DNA from: Aliterella sp. RAGGC_92
Lineage (GTDB): Bacteria; Cyanobacteriota; Cyanobacteriia; Cyanobacteriales; Chroococcidiopsidaceae
Assembly (NCBI GenBank): GCA_030826005.1
Contig: JAPJOW010000093.1
Location: forward strand, 9,499-15,912
Direction of reading: 5' to 3'
DNA length: 6,414 nt
The stretch's first letter is position 1. Each line of letters starts with the position of its first letter. The position numbers and the translations under genes are program-made. A model generated the notes under the pieces. It was given only the letters and a program-made list of their open reading frames with translations. It made no database searches and had not been told where the DNA came from. Shown here piece after piece: positions 1 to 5,378 of the stretch.

Positions 1-232
1 GCCAAAAAGATGCCCGCGCCCAAAATTCGTCCCGTACTAGCCAGTAAACAGCATCGGTTACTAAAGCCCCAGCTAAAAAGGCGATAGGAAAAATTACGCT
101 CAAAGGGTGTAAAGGATGACCTGCGATCGCAACGGTACTAGGTACGCCAGTATCGCGGTATTCGCGATCGTCGCTTTCGATAATTGGCGGAATATTAGGA
201 AATGGCGTGCTACTTGTTCGTTGTGTCTCCAT
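1..232 (-). CDS. DUF2231 domain membrane protein (partial, N-terminus only)
   Basis: The reading frame begins at an ATG at 232-230 on the minus strand and runs off the window, giving 77 residues. A polar leader (residues 1-36, rich in Pro, Ser and Asp/Glu) precedes GHPLHPLSVIFPIAFLAGAL at about 38-57. This His-Pro-rich entry into a first membrane helix is characteristic of DUF2231, a family of small multi-span membrane proteins of unknown function. An AGGAG ribosome-binding site (238-242 on the plus-strand coordinates) sits 5 nt before the ATG and supports this start. The gene lies 36 bp downstream of the DUF2993 gene in the same direction, so the two are probably co-transcribed. The rest of the membrane domain is outside the window, so total length and helix number cannot be judged. 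The family call is from remembered motif similarity; the biochemical role is unknown. Confidence 0.82.
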   Translation of the reverse strand, partial: METQRTSSTPFPNIPPIIESDDREYRDTGVPSTVAIAGHPLHPLSVIFPIAFLAGALVTDAVYWLVRDEFWARASFW

Positions 233-268
233 AATTTCTCCTAGGGGGTATATTCTGACATCTAGATT

Positions 269-1006
269 TTAAGCGGTAGGAATTTTTTCGACATGAGCCT
301 CGGCTTTAATTGTCAATTTTCCCGCTTCTACTTGTAAATTCTCAATTCGCAGCGACATTCCTTCTAAGTCAAAGTTAGATAAATTTAAAATTTCACTGGT
401 TTGCTCTACCAAAGCTGTAGTTAATTCTGGCGATAGTTCCTCGCCTTCTCCATACTCTACATTTTCTAAAGCAACCGTTTGTCCGTTAGAACTAATCGCT
501 GGAATCGCCGAAAATGCTACTTGCTGCGTCTGGTTATCGGGCAAGGATACCGTAGCATCTATTGCTACTTTGCGATCGCCAGGGAGGCGAAAATTGACCT
601 GCTGGGCGCTAATTGCCGTCGGTTGTCCGTTGACGCTTACTTGCAAGTTTTGCAACTGGTTACGCACGTAGTCACTATTAAAAGCTCGATTAATGTCTGA
701 CTCGGTGAGTACGGCGCGGACACTAGCATCGGTTGGTTTAGTTAGTTCAATTTTGCCCAAAGCAACGCTCAGAGGATTAATGGCTACACCTGTCATGTGC
801 ATATCTAATTGGTTTACACGCAGGTCTTTTTTCATTACTAGCCCATCGCCAGCAATTTTTACATCATCTACTTGCCCTTGAATCAGCTTTAATGGGTCTG
901 TTTTTATATCTACATCTATGTTTTCTACTTCATCAAGCTGGCTAGATATACCAAGTTCTACAACTTTATCTAATGCCTGTTCTCCTAATCCGGGCTGATC
1001 TTGCAT
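269..1006 (-). CDS. DUF2993 domain-containing protein
   Basis: This 245-residue protein has the features of cyanobacterial DUF2993 proteins. The N-terminus (residues 11-45) carries ALDKVVELGISSQLDEVENI followed by DVDIKTDPLKLIQGQVDDV. A repeated beta-strand pattern includes GDGLVMKKDLRV (53-64), AINPLSVALGKIEL (75-88) and TESDINRAFNSDYV (101-114). The C-terminal half (about 120-245) is again beta-rich and ends in strands around 217-242. No signal peptide or membrane segment is visible, so the cyanobacterial form looks cytoplasmic or peripherally membrane-associated. The actinobacterial DUF2993 member LmeA acts in envelope lipoglycan assembly, but that role should not be transferred here. The start ATG (1006-1004) has no clear Shine-Dalgarno upstream. 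It is kept because the conserved helix begins a few residues later. The gene probably forms an operon with the downstream DUF2231 gene. Confidence 0.85.
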   Translation of the reverse strand: MQDQPGLGEQALDKVVELGISSQLDEVENIDVDIKTDPLKLIQGQVDDVKIAGDGLVMKKDLRVNQLDMHMTGVAINPLSVALGKIELTKPTDASVRAVLTESDINRAFNSDYVRNQLQNLQVSVNGQPTAISAQQVNFRLPGDRKVAIDATVSLPDNQTQQVAFSAIPAISSNGQTVALENVEYGEGEELSPELTTALVEQTSEILNLSNFDLEGMSLRIENLQVEAGKLTIKAEAHVEKIPTA

Positions 1007-1323
1007 TGCTAGTCGCTAATTCTTTAATCGAGGGTACTGAGTCAATTTAGCGATTTGCTTGCTAGTCTTGTATCTGTCTTGTGGTGGAGGAAGCAATTTT
1101 TTAATTGTTTAATATTAGTAAGGTGGAAAAATCTATCAATTTTTTTTTGATAATTACGATTAAGAAAATCTATATTTATTTGCTAAGTAAAATCCTCAAT
1201 AAATTTAAGTTTATTTCTACTTATACAGATAGCGATCCGTCAAAAGAAAGATGGAATTACTAGGGTAATTATGACAACCTAAAAACTGTAGCCGATTCTA
1301 AAAAATAAAGAGGATATTTTAAA
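1007..1323. other. Divergent intergenic region, DUF2993 / hemerythrin genes (317 bp)
   Basis: No convincing gene lies in this AT-rich spacer between two divergent genes, so it should hold promoters for both. For the plus strand, TATACA at 1222-1227 is a possible -10 element without a good -35 partner. For the minus strand, the reverse complement reads TTGCTT, 16 nt, GATACA between about 1097 and 1070, and TTGACT at 1045-1040; both are weak candidates. Other structure includes a 9-bp direct repeat TTGCTAGTC (1006-1014 and 1059-1067). There are also two small AT-rich inverted repeats: CAATT/AATTG at 1094-1107 and TATCAA/TTGATA at 1134-1152, the latter enclosing a run of nine T. None matches a regulator site I can name. 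Confidence 0.5.
1309..1314 (+). promoter_or_regulatory. Ribosome-binding site of the hemerythrin gene
   Basis: AGAGGA lies 9 nt before the ATG at 1324. It supports that start over later in-frame methionines. Confidence 0.7.
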
Positions 1324-2355
1324 ATGGCAGTAACCTTGGATAATGCCAAGCGCACAGCGTTGGGTAGCAAACTATCAGACATCAAAGCTATTCAAAACTT
1401 GCTAATTGCTAACGAGCAAAAATTCTTGAGCGAAATTAAAGACCAAGATATCCGCGATCGCATTCAAGATATGCTCAACGATGACCAAAAAAACTTGGGC
1501 ATCATCGACACAATTATCGTTCAGTATGGCGTTCAAGCTGAACCAAAAGAAACCATTACTCAAATGGTTAGCAAAATTGACGAACTTATGGGCGGTTCGG
1601 AATTAACTATTTACGAAAAGGTATTTCAGCACGAATTGCTCAAACACCAGCAAGTAATGAGCGGTTTAACGGTACACAAAGCTGCTCAAAAAATTGGTGC
1701 AGATGTTATGGCAGCGATCGCGCCATTAAATACCATCAACTTTGAAAACCGCGCTCACCAAGAGCAACTCAAAGGCGTACTAGAAGTTTTGGGAGTACGC
1801 GAACTTACAGGTGAAGAAGCCGATCAAGGGATCTGGAGTCGCGTTCAAGATGCGATGGCGGCGGTAAGCGGGGTAGTTGGTAGTGTCGTAACTCACACCA
1901 CTGATAAAGAAGACATGAACATCCAAGATATAATTCGGATGGATCATGCTAAAGTAAACACTCTATTTACCCAAGTAGCAGCTACAGACGATCCTCAAAA
2001 ATTACAAGAGTATTTCGGTCAAATCTACAAAGATTTAACTGCTCATGCTGAAGCTGAGGAGCAAGTAGTATACCCGGCGGTACGTCCTTTCTACGGTGAA
2101 AATGACACCACAGAACTGTACGACGAACAAGCTGAAATGAAAAAAGTTTTGGATGAAATCAAAGCCAGCGATGCAACCGCCGTTGACGAATTTAAGTCCA
2201 AAATTAGAAGTTTAATGGACGCTGTTGGCGATCACATTCGTCAAGAAGAAAGCACTATGTTTGCGGCTATCCGCGACAATATGAGCAGTGACCAAAGCGA
2301 GCAATTAGCTACGCAATTTAAAGCTGCAAAAAGTGCAATTCAACAAAAGATGTAA
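1324..2355 (+). CDS. Hemerythrin (HHE) domain protein with an extra N-terminal helical domain
   Basis: The protein has 343 residues. The C-terminal part (about 200-320) is a hemerythrin/HHE four-helix domain, which binds a diiron site used for oxygen, NO or redox chemistry. Candidate ligands are H208 (MDHAK), H241 and E245 (HAEAEEQVVYPAV), and H304 and E308 (DHIRQEESTMF). The third-helix position, normally His in an EHxE-like motif, is Gln269 (YDEQAEM), so one usual ligand appears absent. Residues 1-160 are a second, mostly helical segment containing H103/E104, H108, E141 and H145. It may be a ferritin-like or degenerate bundle, but I cannot assign it to a family. A hydrophobic Ala/Val/Gly linker (175-190) joins the halves. 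There is no signal peptide, so a cytoplasmic location is likely. The gene is followed by a strong hairpin and appears monocistronic. A stress or oxygen/iron-related role is inferred from the domain only. Confidence 0.87.
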   Translation: MAVTLDNAKRTALGSKLSDIKAIQNLLIANEQKFLSEIKDQDIRDRIQDMLNDDQKNLGIIDTIIVQYGVQAEPKETITQMVSKIDELMGGSELTIYEKVFQHELLKHQQVMSGLTVHKAAQKIGADVMAAIAPLNTINFENRAHQEQLKGVLEVLGVRELTGEEADQGIWSRVQDAMAAVSGVVGSVVTHTTDKEDMNIQDIIRMDHAKVNTLFTQVAATDDPQKLQEYFGQIYKDLTAHAEAEEQVVYPAVRPFYGENDTTELYDEQAEMKKVLDEIKASDATAVDEFKSKIRSLMDAVGDHIRQEESTMFAAIRDNMSSDQSEQLATQFKAAKSAIQQKM

Positions 2356-2399
2356 GGCTATTGCCGTACATTTGGACAGAATCCTTAAATAATTAATTC

Positions 2400-2443
2400 A
2401 AGTAAAAACCCCGCCATTTATATTTCTGGTGGGGTTTTTACTT
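2400..2443. terminator. Symmetric, probably bidirectional terminator
   Basis: A 17-bp stem (2400-2416 with 2427-2443, one G-T wobble) encloses a 10-nt loop, TTTATATTTC. The GC core CCCCGCCA/TGGTGGGG is flanked by A5 on the left and T5 on the right. This gives an oligo-U tract after the core in both transcripts. It lies 45 bp past the hemerythrin stop and about 60 bp past the end of the convergent SDR gene, so it can serve both. Confidence 0.9.
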
Positions 2444-2444
2444 A

Positions 2445-2498
2445 GCGATCGCCTAGAGATTTATTTCGATCTAAAATGCAACAGAGAAAGGCGATCGC
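2445..2498. repeat. Pair of HIP1 octamers forming a 10-bp inverted repeat
   Basis: GCGATCGCCT (2445-2454) and AGGCGATCGC (2489-2498) are exact reverse complements separated by 34 bp. They lie between the terminator and the SDR stop codon. The octamer itself is palindromic, so only two base pairs are extra. This may be chance between neighbouring HIP1 sites, though both would sit in the 3' untranslated part of the SDR transcript. Confidence 0.5.
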
Positions 2499-2504
2499 CA
2501 ACTA

Positions 2505-3362
2505 TTAGCCATTAACAACCGATCCACCATTAGGATGTAAGACTTGTCCCGCCATATAAGATGCGTCATCAGAAGCTAAAAATACAAAGCTAGGTGCAAC
2601 TTCTTCTGGCTGTCCTGGTCTTTCCATAGGTACTTGTTTGCCAAAACTAGCTACTTTATCCGGCGGAAAAGTAGCAGGAATTAACGGTGTCCAAATAGGC
2701 CCTGGAGCTACTGCATTAACTCTAATTCCCTTTGATATCAAGCTTTGAGATAAACTACGAGTAAATGCCACGATCGCGCCTTTAGTAGAAGAATAATCAA
2801 TTAATTCTTCATTACCCTTATAGGCGGTTACAGAAGTGGTATTAATAATCGCGCTACCTTTTTTAAGATGTTTGAGGGCGGCTTTAGTTAAGAAGAACAT
2901 CGAAAAAATATTTGTGCGGAAAGTCCGCTCTAACTGTTCGGCGCTAATATCTTCGATGCTTTCTTGGGGATGCTGTTCGGCGGCGTTGTTGACTAAAATA
3001 TCTAGCTTGCCAAATTCTTGGACGGTTTGTTCGACCAATTGCTGACAAAAACTTTCATCGCCAATATCTCCAGCGATCGCAGTGGCGCGGCGATTTTGAG
3101 CTTCTACTAACTGTTTTGTTTCCTTCGCATCATCGTGTTCGTTTAAATAAGCGATCGCGATGTCCGCACCTTCTTTAGCAAAGGCGATCGCCACCGCCCG
3201 ACCTATACCGCTATCTGCGCCTGTAATTAATGCAACTTTTCCGGCTAATTTACCGCTTCCCCGATACTGCGAATCGTCTGCTTTTGGCTTGGGTGTCATT
3301 TCTGACTCTATACCTGGTTGTTGGTTTTGAGCTTGGGGTGGTTGTAGTTGTTCTTCGGGCAT
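2505..3362 (-). CDS. SDR family oxidoreductase, YghA/general stress protein 39 type
   Basis: This is a 285-residue NAD(P)-dependent short-chain dehydrogenase/reductase with an intact Rossmann fold. The cofactor motif TGADSGIG is at 47-54 and NNAA at 125-128. The catalytic set is N151, S177 (NTTSV), Y190 and K194 (YSSTK). APGPIWTPLIP is at 219-229 and the C-terminus is HPNGGSVVNG. The Pro/Gln-rich, low-complexity N-terminal extension (about residues 1-35) before GKVALITG is typical of the YghA/YdaD (GSP39) subgroup, which is longer than the classical 250-residue SDR. Members are often annotated as glucose/ribitol dehydrogenase-like; the substrate is not deducible here. The ATG is backed by AGGAG (3372-3376 on plus coordinates) 9 nt upstream. 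Three HIP1 sites cluster in its N-terminal coding part (3073-3191). The gene seems to be transcribed alone, with a leader inverted repeat upstream. Confidence 0.92.
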   Translation of the reverse strand: MPEEQLQPPQAQNQQPGIESEMTPKPKADDSQYRGSGKLAGKVALITGADSGIGRAVAIAFAKEGADIAIAYLNEHDDAKETKQLVEAQNRRATAIAGDIGDESFCQQLVEQTVQEFGKLDILVNNAAEQHPQESIEDISAEQLERTFRTNIFSMFFLTKAALKHLKKGSAIINTTSVTAYKGNEELIDYSSTKGAIVAFTRSLSQSLISKGIRVNAVAPGPIWTPLIPATFPPDKVASFGKQVPMERPGQPEEVAPSFVFLASDDASYMAGQVLHPNGGSVVNG

Positions 3363-3681
3363 TATAATTGTCTCCTATTTGAGTTAAAAATTTTCCAATG
3401 GTAAACCTTGGATCGGATGGTAGATCCAAGGTCTTAGGCAAAAGCAACAATAATTTTGGGAAATTTAGCTACGTGGTGCGATCGGCAAACAAGTATTTTT
3501 GTTTGTATTAAACAGAAATTTAACAACTGCTATAAAGTTATTTATCATGCTAGAGGTGGAAAAGATTTTTGCATCAATAACTCTTGGGGTAGACAGTTGT
3601 TAGTTATTAAAGTAACACTGATAACATTAAAACTTATTATTTAAGTAATTCTAACGAAAATTAAATTACATTCTCATTAAT
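3363..3681. other. Intergenic region between Yip1-like and SDR genes (319 bp)
   Basis: Both flanking genes are on the minus strand. The part next to the SDR gene holds its ribosome-binding site and the 10-bp inverted repeat at 3405-3432. A second small inverted repeat, CAAACAA/TTGTTTG with a 6-nt loop, lies at 3486-3505. Near the Yip1-like stop there is only a weak ACTTA/TAAGT repeat (3632-3646) and no clear terminator. The plus-strand reading frame at 3456-3644 starts at TTG and is not credible. The length and these repeats suggest the SDR has its own promoter here, though no clear -35/-10 pair stands out. Confidence 0.5.
3405..3432 (-). promoter_or_regulatory. Perfect 10-bp inverted repeat upstream of the SDR gene
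   Basis: ACCTTGGATC (3405-3414) and GATCCAAGGT (3423-3432) are exact reverse complements around the 8-nt spacer GGATGGTA. The element starts 43 bp upstream of the SDR start codon. It could be an operator for a dimeric regulator or a stable hairpin in the mRNA leader. No T-run follows it on the minus strand, so an intrinsic terminator is unlikely. No known regulator motif was recognised. Confidence 0.55.
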
Positions 3682-4236
3682 CTAAACTCTACTCCAAGAC
3701 TCTTGAATAAAATTAATAGCTATTTGAATTAATGGCCAGCCAAGTAAACAAATTACTGACGACCAAGTAGTATTAATATCCAAACCTTGACGCACCGCAA
3801 CAATTACAGCTAACAAACTCCAAATAGATAAAATTAGCTCAATTGGCTCTCCAAGTAAGGGAATCAGCGTTAAAAAGTTTAATACTTGAGGAGCATAAGC
3901 AAATCCAATCGGAATTAACAATTCTCGATAACTAGGTGGATTTTGCCTCAACCATTTTCCAATCCACCAAATAGTAGAAGTCCAAAAGTAATAACCAGCA
4001 ACAATACTTAGAGCATCAATCAAAAGAGCTAAAGGGAGGATAGAAATTGCTGTCCAATTGATGATAAAAACGACCCAACTACCTATAGCATGAGAAATTG
4101 CTGCCAAAATTACAATAGTTTGAGCTACACGATTAGTTATAGAATCATTGGGAGCATATTCATAGAAGTTAGCATCTAATGATAAAGCACTAGCTAAGGT
4201 TTTCCATAGCCCCCTTACTCTTTGTTTATACCTCAC
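3682..4236 (-). CDS. Yip1 family-like integral membrane protein
   Basis: This 184-residue protein is strongly hydrophobic, with about five predicted membrane segments (roughly 39-58, 62-82, 106-124, 126-148 and 158-176). A basic N-terminal stretch (MRYKQRVRGLWK) precedes them. YRELLIPIGFAYAPQVLNFL (103-122), followed by a hydrophobic helix and VRQGLDI (148-154), resembles the conserved core of bacterial Yip1-domain proteins. In these a Gly-Tyr-containing helix leads into an Ala-Pro turn. The function of bacterial Yip1 proteins is not settled; eukaryotic ones act in membrane traffic. The start is GTG (4236-4234), chosen because AGGAA (4243-4247) lies 6 nt upstream and no nearby in-frame ATG exists. 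The gene diverges from the hydrolase-like gene across 62 bp. No HIP1 octamer lies in it. Confidence 0.72.
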   Translation of the reverse strand: MRYKQRVRGLWKTLASALSLDANFYEYAPNDSITNRVAQTIVILAAISHAIGSWVVFIINWTAISILPLALLIDALSIVAGYYFWTSTIWWIGKWLRQNPPSYRELLIPIGFAYAPQVLNFLTLIPLLGEPIELILSIWSLLAVIVAVRQGLDINTTWSSVICLLGWPLIQIAINFIQESWSRV

Positions 4237-4298
4237 TATTATTTCCTAATACTAATAGCTACGTGTAAAATATTACTTAACTTATTGACTGTAATTAA
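4237..4298. promoter_or_regulatory. Divergent promoter region between Yip1-like and hydrolase-like genes
   Basis: This 62-bp AT-rich gap separates two start codons facing away from each other, so promoters for both genes must lie here or overlap the genes. It contains AGGAA for the minus-strand GTG start. No good Shine-Dalgarno precedes the plus-strand ATG, and no clear -35/-10 pair was found. The short shared gap would allow coordinated control, but this is inference from layout only. Confidence 0.4.
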
Positions 4299-5294
4299 AT
4301 GCTACAGCTATTAACTAAAGTCATTCTCTGGCTGCGGGGTGGAAGTTTAAAGCTATTAACTATAGCTGTATTAATTTTATTGGTCTGGGGGACGCTTTCG
4401 CCTGTTGGAACATTAATTTGGTGGGCAGATGAAGGTGTACAACTGCTTGGCTTAAAAAACAATCCTCCTACTGTATCGCTTAACTCTAACTCTAGTTCAA
4501 TTTCTAAATCTTCTCAGTTAAGTTGTTATATTGTCTTTCTACCAGGAGTGGGAGATTTTTCTGCCAATCAACTAACATCAGGAGAAGAATTGTTTTTAGA
4601 TAGTTTAATTGCGGCTCATCCTAACTGTATCGCCGTAAGCGATGTTTTTCCCTACTCCGCCAGTAATGAAAGTTTGGGAGGAAAGCGGGTACTTGCTCCT
4701 TTATGGGAGTTTGCCGATCGCGCGCAAGGATGGCTTGCCATCTCAAACGTTGTAATTAAAATTCGTAACTTGTGGCGATTTGCCATCTCTGCCGATCCTC
4801 GTTACGGCCCTATTTACAATCAAGGCATTGCTACGGCAATTATCGATCGCATGAATACCCAGCAACCTATTCCAGAAAAACCATTGCAAATTATTATGAT
4901 TGGCACAAGCGGCGGGGTACAAGTTGCTTTGGGGGCTACCGACTATCTCAAGCGGAGATTAGCAGCACAAATTACAATAATTTCCCTAGGAGGTGTATTT
5001 GCCGGAACAAATGGTTTTACGGCGAGCGATCGCATTTATCACCTGCACGGTACTCGCGATTGGATAGAAAATATTGGCGCAATTGTCTTTCCCTCTAGGT
5101 GGCGTTGGAGTGTCGCATCGCCTTTTAATAGAGCGCGGTTGCAAAATCGTTACGTCGTCACAAGTAGCGGTTCTCACGCTCACGACGGTGCGGAAGGCTA
5201 TTTTGGCGAAGACTTGGCAAGTCAAGGCATTACTTATGTAGATTTAACCTTACAGCAGGTAAATCAATTGCCGATTTGGCCTGTAAAAACCTAA
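4299..5294 (+). CDS. Uncharacterised membrane-anchored alpha/beta-hydrolase-like protein
   Basis: This 331-residue protein matches no named family that I recognise. One N-terminal hydrophobic helix (about 18-42), preceded by Lys/Arg residues, suggests an N-in anchor with the bulk of the protein outside the cytoplasmic membrane. A Ser/Asn-rich linker (57-73) follows. The remainder reads like an alpha/beta hydrolase. A strand runs into a Gly-rich turn, YIVFLPGVGDF (77-87). The nucleophile-elbow-like GTSGG (202-206, S204) follows strand LQIIMI. HLHGTRDWIE (248-257) could supply the acid D254. H293 or H295 in SSGSHAHDG could be the catalytic His. The triad assignment is inference. The ATG is the most upstream possible start, because an in-frame TAA immediately precedes it. 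It lacks a clear Shine-Dalgarno. The next gene on this strand begins 84 bp downstream with no obvious terminator between. Confidence 0.65.
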   Translation: MLQLLTKVILWLRGGSLKLLTIAVLILLVWGTLSPVGTLIWWADEGVQLLGLKNNPPTVSLNSNSSSISKSSQLSCYIVFLPGVGDFSANQLTSGEELFLDSLIAAHPNCIAVSDVFPYSASNESLGGKRVLAPLWEFADRAQGWLAISNVVIKIRNLWRFAISADPRYGPIYNQGIATAIIDRMNTQQPIPEKPLQIIMIGTSGGVQVALGATDYLKRRLAAQITIISLGGVFAGTNGFTASDRIYHLHGTRDWIENIGAIVFPSRWRWSVASPFNRARLQNRYVVTSSGSHAHDGAEGYFGEDLASQGITYVDLTLQQVNQLPIWPVKT

Positions 5295-5353
5295 TTAAAT
5301 TATCTCTCTAGCCTTTGGAGGACGTAGCCAGTAATTAGAAAGTGCTATCAAAC

Positions 5354-5374
5354 AAAGGAGATAAATGTAGGAAA
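5354..5374 (+). promoter_or_regulatory. Two ribosome-binding sites with an ATG-TAG start-stop pair before the SDR
   Basis: AAAGGAG (5354-5360) is the best Shine-Dalgarno in the area. The first ATG after it (5365-5367) is followed at once by TAG (5368-5370), so it cannot start a protein. The true ATG at 5379 has its own weaker AGGAAA (5369-5374) partly overlapping that stop codon. The strong site is 18 nt from the true ATG, which is too far for normal use. Ribosomes could therefore bind, stop and reinitiate, or simply use the second site. Confidence 0.5.
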
Positions 5375-5378
5375 AAAG

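Noticed and set aside
479..881. Plus-strand frames opposite the DUF2993 gene
   Set aside because: They are antisense to a gene with clear family motifs and show no recognisable protein.
2836..3045. Plus-strand 69-codon frame opposite the first SDR
   Set aside because: It is antisense to the conserved catalytic core of the SDR and is an evident shadow.
3405..3432. The 10-bp inverted repeat as a terminator for the Yip1-like gene
   Set aside because: It lies about 250 bp past that gene's stop codon and has no T-run after it on the minus strand.
3250..3450. Minus-strand frame overlapping the N-terminus and leader of the SDR
   Set aside because: It overlaps the well-supported SDR start in another frame. 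Its low-complexity Thr/Arg run is the shifted reading of the Pro/Gln-rich SDR leader.
3456..3644. Plus-strand 62-codon reading frame in the spacer upstream of the SDR gene
   Set aside because: It starts at TTG, has no Shine-Dalgarno, has an unremarkable composition and matches nothing recognisable. The region is better explained as a regulatory spacer.
4291..4305. Possible NtcA-like site (GTA ... TAC) at the start of the hydrolase-like gene
   Set aside because: The spacing is 9 nt rather than the usual 8, and the site overlaps the start codon.
4772..5225. Two alternative frames (4772-5098 plus, 4986-5225 minus) within the hydrolase-like gene
   Set aside because: Both lie inside a long coherent coding frame and encode Cys/Arg/Ser-rich sequence without domain features, typical of out-of-frame translation.
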